Source of the DNA: Kitagawia praeruptora | Lineage: Eukaryota > Streptophyta > Magnoliopsida > Apiales > Apiaceae | NCBI GenBank assembly: GCA_037693485.1 | Contig: CM075348.1 | Location: 29,878,501 to 29,942,500 of the forward strand | Direction of reading: 5' to 3' | DNA: 64,000 nucleotides | Part shown: positions 34,551-44,790 of the stretch, one piece after another | Layout of the letters: each line of letters opens with the position of its first letter | How positions within the stretch are numbered: the stretch's first letter is position 1 | Program-made: the position numbers and the translations under genes | The notes under the pieces: generated by a model | Seen by the model: the letters and a program-made list of their open reading frames with translations, nothing else | Database searches by the model: none | Told to the model about the DNA's origin: nothing

Positions 34551-35856
34551 TGACAAGGCTGTCGCGTGCCTATCAAATAATAATATCTAACAAATCCTTC
34601 TAACTATGTAGTAGGGTAAGTCAGAGTCGATCCCACAGAGACAAACGTGTCAATCACCAGTTGTTCTCGATTCAATTCAGCCAAACAAGTAACACAATAA
34701 AATATCAAAGATTATTATACTAATTTTATACTAATGCAATTAATCAATTAACTAAAACATCCAGAATTAAGTGTCCCCACTAGCATGAATTAATGCAATC
34801 GTGAATTCCCTCCCCAATCAATCATATAATACTCAACAGGAAAGGTGCGCCCTATAAATTACCAATAACCTCTCTCGAGTATTAATGGCTTCTCTAAAAT
34901 ACAATCAAGCCTATTCTCATGGTATCATGCAATTCAGAGACATTAATCACAGCACCCTAACTTCCTAACAATCCGTTCTACCTATTCTCATGGAGAAGTT
35001 CATGTCCTCATTGGATAAATCACAACCGTCTAAATCCAACTCTCGCTGATAAATAGACAATGGTTCAAACAATAAACATAATCACGTCTGATTTGTAATT
35101 GCTAATTAAAACAACTCAATAAGCAAGAGCAATTAAACAATCAAATTGGGGGAATTGGGAAAATCACACATCAATCATAACTAGGGTTCTACTTAACCCT
35201 AGATTAATTATCTACTCATACATAATTAAACTAATAAAGCAAGAGATATAATATGAACACATAATATTATAAAGAATAGAGAAAAACCTTCAATCTCCAA
35301 AGAAAAGTGAATAGCTATCTCCAATCTCTCTCTACTATAATATACAAATTATGTACAATAATTTTTCGATCTCTAAAAACTATATCTAGATGTGTTTATA
35401 TAGGCTCTAAAAGTCTTGCCCAGTAAGAAAATACCAAAACAGAATTATAATAGAATTTCTGCCAAATACGTTTCCTAAACTGAATCTGTTTTTTAAGGAA
35501 AATTCGTATCTGCTTTTCTTCTGTTTTTCCGAACCTTTCCAGTTGTGCTTGGACGTCTGGGCCTCTTTAGAATGATAGAGAATCTCGTTATCTTCGCGTG
35601 GACTGCTTATGGGCCTTAAACGGACTTCTAGAACTCAAGATATGGTCAAAACAGTGTAGACTGCGCAACCCCTCTCAGAAATCCGAATTTTAATCAATTA
35701 ATTCTCCAAAAATAATAGAAACATCCACCATAATCAACATTCTTGTAAACCTGCACAACTAAGCAAAACACATCAAAACTACAAGAAACTTGAGTCCAAG
35801 ACAATCAATTTAAGCCGATTTAGAATGCTCCAAGTAGATATAAAATCCACTTATCA
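34551..35856 (-). repeat. 3' LTR of LARD-2
   Basis: Plus strand TGACAAGGCTGTCGCG to CCACTTATCA. The right-hand ~450 bp (from 'gtgtttatataggctcta') resemble the LARD-1 LTR; the left part does not. A TATA-like word (minus strand) is at about 35393-35404. Confidence 0.95.
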
Positions 35857-35872
35857 AACACCCCCAAACTTA
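35857..35872 (-). other. Polypurine tract of LARD-2
   Basis: The minus strand reads AGTTTGGGGGTGTT just before the LTR. Confidence 0.75.
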
Positions 35873-35989
35873 AACCGATGCTTGTCCTCAAGCATAAACA
35901 ATTACACTATCTAACTAGTACCACTTCCGTAGGTGATCATGGTTGCATTTGGCATATGCAACAAGCCCTTTAAACCCCTAGGCAGCCCT

Positions 35990-36345
35990 CACTACACCAC
36001 AAATGGTCTATGGCAACACCCAAAATAAGTGTTAAAAATGCTGAAAAATGTTACCATAGGATTTAAGGCAACACTTTGGTCAATTTTGAAGGTGTTGGGA
36101 ATTTGCATGTGGGCTTAGAGGTTAACCCAACACATTTTGTCAAAACTATGGCAACATCAACATGATGTTGCCTTAGGCACTTATGCCAACATTTCGTGCA
36201 ATATAGCAACACTATTTTGGGTGTTGGCATAAAATCTATGGCAACACTGTCTACTCAACACCAACACCCTTACGATGTTGCCATATAGGCTATTCCAACA
36301 ATTTTGTCCCTCTACAGCAACACCAGTTGATATAAATTTTCTGAA
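35990..36345. repeat. Left terminal and subterminal repeats of the CACTA
   Basis: After the TIR, about a dozen short words of the type ggcaaca, tgttgcc and tgttggc occur in both orientations up to about 36325. In CACTA elements such arrays are binding sites for the TNPA-type protein. Confidence 0.8.
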
Positions 36346-37861
36346 AATTTATATTTTAATTATTTTTATGGATTTTTTTATTTGTGATATTCTTAAAATT
36401 TTCAAAAATACAATAAAAAATTAGCTCAAGTCAAGGTAAACTAAAATATAATTTAATAAATCACATTCATCAACTTTTATAAAACTAAAATATATCACTA
36501 ATTCCGTTACAAAAAATTACTAATTACAAAAGTCAAATCATTATACAATTAAATCTACACTCCATTTCAGTGTCCTTCTCAAGCCTAGCCTTTTACTTCC
36601 CCATGGGTATTTCATCTTCTCAAGCACCTGTAGATTAAAGAAATTGACCAAATTAAGAAAACTACTAGACTGACAAGCAACTAATAAAAACCATTCAATG
36701 TTAGTATCTCCAGCACAGACATCTAAAAAATAAGAAACATTTCATGTCCATGAACGTAGGATAAAAGTCGACTTGCAAGACCTGTTATACTCTTGCACTT
36801 AGCGAAAAACCTAAGTACATTCGAAAATGCACCTTTTCACAACATGCTTCTCTAGCTCTTAAAAACGTCAATCACTAAATTAAATGGTTTTCTTGCCAAG
36901 TTATCATTAATCTTTGGAGTTCATCTAATTTTAAGTCTAATCAATTAATGCTAGTGAAAAGAAGGCCAATAATTATTGTGTATCAAACTATATGCTAAGA
37001 AGATACGGTGATACTTTTATACACCTTGAAATCAGTTTTAGTCGATCTTTTGGTTTAGTCCATCTAAAAAAGTGAACACATAGCAAAATAGAATGCAAAA
37101 TCATATCAAGTGATTTGTAAAGCTATAAATTCTAACACCTTTTGATATAAGAATAAATAATCACAATAACAGGATCATATCATATCGTTAACACTGGTAA
37201 TATTACTTATTTACGAAACAAGATTTTTCACTCAGAGCATGTATGACCATTTCATCCTTATTAGACTACAATCAAATATACACATTAATTATTGGCCTGC
37301 TGACAACTGGCAATATCTGAAGTCTGAAGTCGATTACTGTACATTGTTTATTGTTACTCTAAACTTTGATAAAAAGAAATGTAGATAAACTTATTAGTAA
37401 TCAATTTACCTGAGTTTTCTGCATATCCTTGAACTTTTTCTGTAGATATAAACCAGATACACAAAAGTTTAGCACAATTCCTTGGCTATTAAATAATTAG
37501 AACATCACAAGTTTTGTAGTTCGGAACATGATATCTCATAACGTGGAAACATATATTATAAAGTAAATAGCTTCATAAGATAGTTCTGAACCTGGTGAAC
37601 AACATTTCTTTTTCTAATCCCATCACCTGCAGCCATGAACCTGTATTAAACAGAAAGGAAAAGAGGGCAGCAATCACAATTTTGGAACACAGAAGATAAA
37701 TAATTTGTGGTCTAATTAGTATGCTTAAAATAAGAGCATGTGCGCTTGACAGATATATAGTCAGTTAGATGGTTTATTAATCCAAAATATAAACCTGAAT
37801 GAGTTTCCAAAATGTATAAAATAATCTATTGTTTTTTTGTGTACCCAGTATAACATTACTT
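36346..37861 (-). other. CACTA interior with small exon-like segments
   Basis: No gene is recognised. On the minus strand three short frames have plausible splice ends: about 37580-37638 (FMAAGDGIRKRNVVHQ), about 37412-37460 (YLQKKFKDMQKTQ), and 36550-36632 (VLEKMKYPWGSKRLGLRRTL, ending in a stop). They may be further captured exons or the tail of the chimeric transcript. Confidence 0.4.
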
Positions 37862-37863
37862 AA

Positions 37864-38010
37864 GTGTATGTCCACTTGGATGTTGTCCCTGTATTGCATC
37901 TGGATTATTAGGAGATGTTAGGAAAATGTACTTTGGATTCTCCTGCTCGACAACTTTAGCAATCATTTCTACATCCAAGTTAAAATCTGACTTCGGTGGT
38001 ACTGCAACTT
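37864..38010 (-). pseudogene. Captured histidinol-phosphate aminotransferase fragment
   Basis: A minus-strand frame of about 49 codons without a stop reads SDFNLDVEMIAKVVEQENPK and then IFLTSPNNPD. This matches the plant histidine-biosynthesis aminotransferase (HISN6/HPA): the PLP-fold I segment ending in the conserved SPNNPDG loop that binds the cofactor. The frame leaves the match right after NNPD, where an exon boundary is expected. Only this one exon is recognised; the PLP-binding lysine region is absent, so the fragment cannot be an enzyme. Confidence 0.85.
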
Positions 38011-38227
38011 AGATGATAGCACGTGAGCTCATGATAGCACGTACATACATAAGTTGTACCTCTGAATGATTGTGCCACAAATGATTGTGCCCTGCATGCC
38101 AGCAATCTGCAGTATGAGGAAATAGAGGCAAGTTAAGAACACCATTGAGCTTGCGCGGTTCAATGCGAGACAAAATAAATGGATTCTCATAGCCTTTAAT
38201 TAACAGGCCCGATTTTTACTGTTGCAG

Positions 38228-39489
38228 GAGCTCCTGTCGATTCTCATAGTACATGAAGTCGTCCAGTAATGATGTCTTCGATGTATATTGCTTAAATATT
38301 TTAAGCATCTCCATACCTTTCTTGTACCTTATCTGTAATCAAAAGGAATTTAACAAATATAACAAGGATAAGACAATCTGACACTTTATACATCTAACAA
38401 GAAAGAACACATACGATGCCAAGTATCCCAAACCTAAAAACCAATCTAATTAATTTGCAAGAGCCAGGAAAGAATTCAAAATTCTATATAATTGGACCAA
38501 AGGATTCACATCTTCGTATAATCATTTAGCATGTCATTGCTAGAAAAATTGTACCAGTCCAAAGTAGATTAGGTCGATTTCTTTTTCAGGAGGATTTTGC
38601 TTATGGAGCAACAGGAGTCCAAGAATATAAAAAATACAAGATAAGAGATTTACTTGGAAGACAGTCAAACTCATTTATAAAGGGCATTTAACAAGTAAAA
38701 ACAAACATCCTACTATAGTCTATTACTACATAAATTCCACACAATTAACATATGAGCATGTCATTTCAAAAGTGGGTCGAGAAAAATAATAGTAAATAGA
38801 TCATACCTCTTGAGTGTCCCTGCTGTTGGTTACTGGCTTGTTCTCGTTGTTCTCCAAGATGATGTGCCGGAAGTGTGGGTTTGGAACATCTTTTATAATG
38901 TGCCACTTGACAGGGGCTTCCCATGCCATTTATCTTGCTGCCAGAAATCCATATCTTTATAAAAAAATCTACTGGTCCCATCATCTCAGCGACTCCGCAA
39001 TACTGACCACTAGCATTTACCTTCATTGAGAAATCAAGTAAGGTGAGTAAAAAAACATTAATAATGAGACTGTAATATAAGAAAAGGAAACTAAAAACAA
39101 GTCTTACGGAGAAGAAGAGTTAGTTAGGTTAGAAGTAATCCTGGAAGGATTCAAGGAAAAGGCAGCATATGTTGGTGACAAGTGATGCTTGAGAACAGGG
39201 CCATCAGTCCTATTAGCAATGGATGCTGCTGCATCCCTGAATGGCTCAAGAGTACTATTTGGGTAGATATCTGGTCCTGACTGGACAACCATGGGGTAAT
39301 AGCCAGGCGTTGAGGTGTTTTCATAGGAGGGAACTGTGTAGTACTGTTGCGACCCAATATATGACCCATCAATGCCTATCATGGCACCGGGAATGCAAGG
39401 GTTGTATACTTGTATGGGTTATATGAAGACTCTGTATATTCATAGCTAGGAGTATAATATAAATAGGGAAAATTTTCAGCTTGCGCGCC
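38228..39489 (-). pseudogene. Captured ECT/YTH-domain (m6A reader) gene fragment, three exons
   Basis: Exon A (39489-39108) follows the acceptor TTTTCCAG. It resembles the Tyr/Pro-rich N-terminal region of plant ECT proteins (NFPYLYYTPSYEYTESSYN, then GIDGSYIGSQQYYTVPSYEN), with a one-base shift near 39385. Exon B (about 39020-38807) is the middle of the YTH domain: NASGQYCGVAEMMGPVDF, DFWQQDKW, then KWHIIKDVPNPHFRHIILEN and NKPVTNSRDTQE, with two frameshifts. Exon C (38332-38228) is the YTH end (KGMEMLKIFKQYTS, SLLDDFMYYENRQ). GT-AG ends survive on most exons. The first half of the YTH domain, with part of its aromatic cage, is missing, so m6A binding is not expected. Confidence 0.88.
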
Positions 39490-39762
39490 CTGGAAAAGAA
39501 CATAAAGAAATTAGTTACTACTATTAAAAGATGAAGCAATTTTTTTAAAGAAAGACAGTAAGGTTCACAAAGCCAAAAAAGGTACATATCCTCACCGCAT
39601 ACTGAATTTCTTGACCATCCAATCCAAAAATTCTTTGGTGGTCATTCCAATCACTTAAAAGTTTATGGTTTTAAGATATAACAATTTCATATAAATGACA
39701 ATTTAAATCCTCCTCTCTTCATCCACTCAGCAGTATAAAAAAAAGTTCAACTTGTACCTTAC

Positions 39763-40001
39763 TAGAACAATGACATCTTTTTCCCCTTCTTCTGATCCGC
39801 GAAGGCTTCAATTGTATCAACTGAGCTAATTCTAGAAAATCGGCCTCTTGCACTACTCTCACTTTGTGCAGAAATATCACTAACAACATCACCTTTCTGA
39901 CCTTCAGACAAATCTTCAGACATACCAGCAATTTCTTCTCTAAGACCCTTTTCACGTTCCATACTACGTTTGGACAACCTCTTAGTTTGCTTTTCATCGA
40001 G
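39763..40001 (-). pseudogene. Captured sucrose-phosphate synthase exon
   Basis: An exon-like segment of 239 nt lies between an acceptor (TTTTTGTGCAG before 40001) and a GTAAGG donor (39762-39757). It encodes KRLSKRSMEREKGLREE, GMSEDLSEGQKGD and RFSRISSVDTIEAFADQKKGKK. This is the linker and start of the glucosyltransferase region of plant sucrose-phosphate synthase, including the regulatory serine motif region (RISSVDTIEAF). A one-base shift near 39775 leaves the expected IVLI strand in another frame. No other SPS exons were recognised. Confidence 0.88.
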
Positions 40002-40254
40002 CTGCACAAAAACACGGCTTACTATGACCAAAATACATCAACATAATCAAAAAAATCCATGTTGTTCTTCACTCCAAACCATGAAAAAATACATCAACAG
40101 AAGCAAATCAACTAACCCCCAAAAAAAGTCCCAATTAGGAAAAACCCCCAAAAACTAGGGTTTATAAACCCCCAAAATTAACAAAATAAAAAAACCCCAA
40201 AAACTAGGGTTTGTAAATTATGAATGAAATCATTAAACTAGGGTAATTAGACCG

Positions 40255-40420
40255 AGAAACAAACATACCACGAATTAATTAGATGGAGATGAGCTTCGAC
40301 CAGAGTGAAAGAGAAAGAATTTCAACGGGAGAGTTTTGAGAGAGAGGGAGAGAGTTTGAGGGAGAGACTGATTTGAGAGAGAGCGTGTTGTATTTGAGTT
40401 TTGAGCGGGCTTTATTTTTC
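40255..40420 (-). promoter_or_regulatory. CT-rich leader exon of the CACTA-borne chimeric unit
   Basis: On the minus strand a CTCTCTC-rich stretch (40400-40300), typical of plant 5' UTRs, ends in TTCGTG/GTATGT near 40268. The next downstream acceptor is that of the SPS exon at 40001. This would give a spliced leader, but expression is inferred only. Confidence 0.45.
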
Positions 40421-40489
40421 GCCAAGAGCGGGATTTTATTTTTCATCAAGAGCGGTTTTCTTTCCCACTTTTTTAACACTTTTTCGGAT

Positions 40490-40674
40490 GTTTAAGGCAA
40501 CACCCATATAAGTGTTGGCATTGAGAGAAATATTGTATCTAAGGCAACATGAACGGCAACATCCGGCTATGATGTTGCCATACATCCGTTTTAATTGATT
40601 TTTAGCATCTAAGGCAACATTTAACGTGGCAACATGGATTTTCAGTGTTGGCAAAGACCATTTGTGGTGTAGTG
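40490..40674. repeat. Right terminal and subterminal repeats of the CACTA
   Basis: About eight ggcaaca, tgttgcc and tgttggc words and the terminal AGACCATTTGTGGTGTAGTG. Confidence 0.8.
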
Positions 40675-40677
40675 CCT

Positions 40678-42600
40678 AGTGGACGAGTAAGGTCTCGTGA
40701 GGGCCTATAGCGAATGTACCCACAAAATCTAATGCAATGCAATGCATGAATGCAACTAATATGAAAATGCAAATAATCTAGTACTAATATCCTACCATAC
40801 CTTCAAATCCTCTCATGCCATATCAACTTAAGAATCAAAGTAAATACGCAATGTCTTGGTGTCAAAAGTGCAAGTATTCACATAGTCTACTCAATGAACA
40901 TGCATAAGTTCTCACAAGCCCATGTCAAATGTAAGAATAAGTTAGTAAACATGCTAAGCCTACAAGAGTACATCTTTGAGACAAAACTCGGGATCTCATA
41001 CGCAAAAACAAGCAAACACTCACAATCCACTCACAAAAGAATATTCACTCAAGAACAAGGGTAAGTGTATCACTCAATTCCAACAAAATCATAAACATGC
41101 TTGACATTTGGTATCAATCTAACTCTTAACACAACATACATCAATGACGATAATCAAAAGGTCTTTATTTGGGTTGTAACGGGGCTAGGGACAAGGTATG
41201 TCAAGTAAGCCAAAACAGGTGAAGTGTCAAAAGCTAGTAAGTACCTTAATAAACCATTCACAACACCTTACTTTCCCCCCCACAAAATTTTTCTATTATT
41301 CTTCCAACAAAAACACTCGACTAGTCGACTGAAATAGGATCACAACAAACACAATATGACAAATATGCTCTCATAATATTTTTTTCTTTTTTTTTTCTTT
41401 TTTTTCTGTTTTTTTTTTCTGTTTTTTTTTCTTTTTTTTTTCCGAGAGCTAAATAAAACAATAATATGAACAATAATAATGATCCCACAATTTTATTACA
41501 CATGCCGACTATCAAGTAACAATCAAACCCAATTTCAATATTTCCCCCAAAGTACGACCAACAATAAACCCCTCTTTGCACACCTTATTACTCCCTTAAG
41601 CACTCTACTAGCCTTTGACAATGTGGTTCAAATTAATGTAAGGCCAATACAAGAAAAAAAGTCTAGGCAAGTAATGTGGTATGTCACCGAAAAAATAGGA
41701 TTAAGCTCAACGGGTTAACTAATTGATCATGTAAACATGGTGTGGTAATATGGGAAAATATGTGGTTATTCCTAATTGCCTTTATCATTTTAATCGTCAA
41801 ATAATGTCATGCGTTTCAAGAAAGACCTCAAACAACTGCTAGCAATGCAAACAATCTGTGGACACTCAAGCAAACGAATAAATTGCAGATATTATGCAAT
41901 AAGGCTCAAAATCTCACTTGGTGGAAAAACATACTCAATCCCAAGCAAAAAAAATCTCTCTAACGCACCTACTTGTATTTAAAGCATGCAAACTAAGTCA
42001 TCTTGCACATATTCATGTCCTTCTAATTACTTACAACATTCAATAAGTCTACTAGCTTCAACTTACTAGTGTATGTGTGTGCACAAGAACAAAGCATATC
42101 ACTTCTCAATCAAAAGCGTCAACAACACAAAATTCCTATCAAGCATGGGTGCAAATGCAAACTACTATGAACTCACATGATATACGAAAATAAAAACAGA
42201 ATGTCCTATATGAAACAAACGTAGATAACACGAACATAAATGCATAATTTACTACTACTAATATGCAAAGCATGATATCCTACATGAACACATAATACAA
42301 CAACTACTAATCCCTCAAACCACCCCCAAACTTAAAATATTCAATGTCCGCATTGAATGGAAGTAAATACAAGGGATAGTAGAAACATACCTGCAATTTC
42401 TCATCCTCGAATGAATCATGTGGAGGATAGTGCGCACGAGCTCCATAGACTGGCCACCTTGCCTGAATACTACAAAACCCACAATTGACAAGCACACAAA
42501 TTCGTAATAAAAATAAGATTAGAGAAAAAAAAATTACCCAATACGAATCAAAGAGGTGAACTTGCAATAAATTCCTCTTTAGAATTGAATTTTTAGAGAT
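40678..42600. other. Non-coding interior of LARD-2
   Basis: Homologous to 14297-16200 of LARD-1. T-rich run at 41380-41441. No ORF of note. Confidence 0.75.
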
Positions 42601-42649
42601 TTAAATAAAATAGAAGAGGAATTGGATTTGTATGTATAGGTGTGTATAT

Positions 42650-42651
42650 AA

Positions 42652-42694
<43 letters not shown>

Positions 42695-42700
42695 TACTAA

Positions 42701-42736
<36 letters not shown>

Positions 42737-42835
42737 ATAATAATACATAGTAAATAATAATAATAATAAGAAATAATAATAAAAATAATAATAATAATAA
42801 TAAAATAATAATAATAATAATAATAAAATTAGAAT
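42650..42835. repeat. (AAT)n microsatellite in LARD-2
   Basis: Imperfect AAT array at the place equivalent to that in LARD-1. Its read-through makes a hydrophobic spurious frame on the minus strand. Confidence 0.9.
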
Positions 42836-43019
42836 TAGAAAAGAAATTGGTTTAGAATTTTGGAGAAAAGATGAGAGGTTTTGGAATTGAAATAGGATTA
42901 GAAAAGGTTTAGAATGGGGTATAAAAAGAATGGGAGGTGAAGAATTTTTTTTTTTTTTTATATAAACATACACAGCAACACACGGACAGAGCAAGGTAGC
43001 ACTGAAAACTTTTTTCTGA

Positions 43020-43195
43020 CCTCCTGGAAGCAGCGCAGCTCGCGCGCGTGTGAGGCAGAGTGCCTCTATTCCAGACACGCCAGCGCAATTGGCGCATCAG
43101 GGGGGCAGTTTGCTCTTCATCCAGTAACGCAGGCGCAAGTTGCGCCACAGGGGCGCAAACTGCCCTGTAACGCAGCTTGCTCCTGCGTGACACAC
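43020..43195. repeat. GC-rich palindromic repeats in LARD-2
   Basis: GGCGCAAGTTGCGCC at 43132-43146 and related gcgcaa/ttgcgc words, next to a T run (43218-43238). Same order as in LARD-1. Confidence 0.75.
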
Positions 43196-43343
43196 CAAAA
43201 AATTCGATTTTCTGATTTTTTTTTTTTTTTTTTTTTTTAATATCAAAGAAAATAAAATATAGTACCACAAAGTACAATAATACTTGGGTTGCCTCCCAAG
43301 AAGCGCATTTGTTTAACGTCGTTAGCCCGACGCCTGTTGACAA

Positions 43344-44582
43344 TTATCCTGGCGAAAAAGCATATAGATGTACATATCTCCTAATTTGAATTAATCTAAT
43401 GATGTGAGCACCAATTAGATAACCTAGAAGATACATAAATTGGCATGTGAGACTCAAGTGATGTTCACGAAATTTCGGGATGTGAAAATATTTAGCAAAA
43501 TCTGCATCAAAACATTTATGACTACTTTTCACAAATCCCTCCCAAACCGGGTCTACAACAGGCATATACACATTCTCAATCTTAGCATTCTTCAAGTCAA
43601 GCGTATCCAAATTCGGTTCTATCTCATCTACCACAGTGGGAATCACAATATCCTTATTCAAATTTATATCTACCACAACCATACTATCATCCTCATCAAA
43701 TAGCATGCAAATAGAGTCATCTAAGAAATCAACATCATTATTATCAAAAGAGTTTTCACACGAGTTAATTTCTTGAGAAGCATATGGGTCAATAAGAGTG
43801 AGACTTTCAAAATCATCATCAAAATCATCATAATCATCAAAAATTAGCTTACCATTACTAACCTCGTTTGGTGACTCTTTGAACTCCTTACCACTCCACA
43901 AAGTTGCATCATCAAATTGACTCATTGGTATTTTCTCCGTTTGAGTGCGCCTCTCAACGAATTCAGTTACCTCTTGAGCTAGTTGAGCAATTGAGTTTTC
44001 AATCAACTTACCTTGAACTTTCAACTCATTAAGACTTGTCTCAACCTCTTCATTCTTGTTCAGCTGTGCAACAACAACTCCTTCCAACAGACTTTCCAAG
44101 TTGGATTTTTGTGGTGGCTGAGAGTAGTTGATTTGAGGTGGTTGAGCTTGGCATGGACTAACTTGCATCTCTTCAAATTGAGCATTAAACTGTTGATGTT
44201 GAGCATCACAAGTGGCTAAAGACTCATTCATCTTGGCATATGGAGAGAAATAAGTTTCCAAGGCAGTTTCCAAGCTAGATTTTTCTGGTTGAGGTAGATT
44301 GTTTTGGTAGGAAAAATCAGAATAATTTTCCCAACTAGAAGTGTATGTCTCACAATAAGGATTATACTGTGGTCCTTGGTCAGAGTTGTAATGGGCATTG
44401 TAATGAAAATTATTATCCCAATAGTGTGCTTGGCTTGGGTAATAAGGGGTGTTATATTGGCAAAAATTTTGAGTGTGTCCCTGTATACCGCAAACATCAC
44501 ATGCAACCAAATAAGAATTTCTTGACTCTACTTCATCGATCTTTTCAGATAATGCCTGCATAGTCTCAATCAATGCCTCCAT
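43344..44582 (-). CDS. LARD-2 gag-like zinc-knuckle protein
   Basis: 412 aa from an ATG about 185 bp after the PBS. A short N-terminal coiled-coil segment (ETMQALSEKIDEVESRN) is followed by the zinc knuckle C28-X2-C31-X4-H36-X4-C41. Then comes an Asn/Gln/Tyr-rich stretch, two related segments (SSLETALETYFSPYAKMNES and SNLESLLEGVVVAQLNKNEE), a helix typical of Athila gag C-termini (ENSIAQLAQEV), and an acidic region (DDYDDFDDDFES). There is no capsid, protease or RT. The frame is intact despite the element lacking pol, which suggests recent origin or some constraint. Confidence 0.65.
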   Translation of the reverse strand: MEALIETMQALSEKIDEVESRNSYLVACDVCGIQGHTQNFCQYNTPYYPSQAHYWDNNFHYNAHYNSDQGPQYNPYCETYTSSWENYSDFSYQNNLPQPEKSSLETALETYFSPYAKMNESLATCDAQHQQFNAQFEEMQVSPCQAQPPQINYSQPPQKSNLESLLEGVVVAQLNKNEEVETSLNELKVQGKLIENSIAQLAQEVTEFVERRTQTEKIPMSQFDDATLWSGKEFKESPNEVSNGKLIFDDYDDFDDDFESLTLIDPYASQEINSCENSFDNNDVDFLDDSICMLFDEDDSMVVVDINLNKDIVIPTVVDEIEPNLDTLDLKNAKIENVYMPVVDPVWEGFVKSSHKCFDADFAKYFHIPKFREHHLSLTCQFMYLLGYLIGAHIIRLIQIRRYVHLYAFSPG

Positions 44583-44767
44583 GCTTTCTTCTTGCTCCTC
44601 TCTTTACTCGCTTAATTTCTTGTTATAGGAATCTGAAAATCAATTTTACAAGAAACAAGAAAGACCACAAGCAAAGATCAAACAGAACAAAAATAATAGC
44701 CGAAGCAACACAACTAAACAACTTGGCCAAACTAACTCAAAAATTAACTAATCTAACACTGCTTTGT

Positions 44768-44790
44768 CCCCGGCAGCGGCGCCAAAAATT
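44768..44790 (-). other. Primer binding site of LARD-2
   Basis: TTGGCGCCGCTGCCGGGG on the minus strand, identical to LARD-1. Confidence 0.85.

Larger units (their letters stand above)
35990..40674 (-). mobile_element. Non-autonomous CACTA transposon carrying three host-gene fragments
   Basis: 4685 bp, bounded by the terminal inverted repeat CACTACACCACAAATGGTCT (left) and its exact reverse complement (right), with a 3-bp TSD CCT (35987-35989, 40675-40677). LARD-1 carries the undisturbed target. Subterminal regions are crowded with GGCAACA, TGTTGCC and TGTTGGC words. No transposase is recognised. On the minus strand are a CT-rich leader, then pieces of sucrose-phosphate synthase, an ECT/YTH gene and histidinol-phosphate aminotransferase. 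Being inside LARD-2, whose LTRs are almost identical, it moved very recently. Confidence 0.93.

Noticed and set aside
40279..40654. Short minus-strand frames at the right CACTA end
   Set aside because: They run through subterminal repeats and the CT-rich leader, with no family match.
42593..43078. 161-aa hydrophobic minus-strand frame rich in Leu, Tyr and Ile
   Set aside because: It is read-through of the AAT microsatellite and not a membrane protein.
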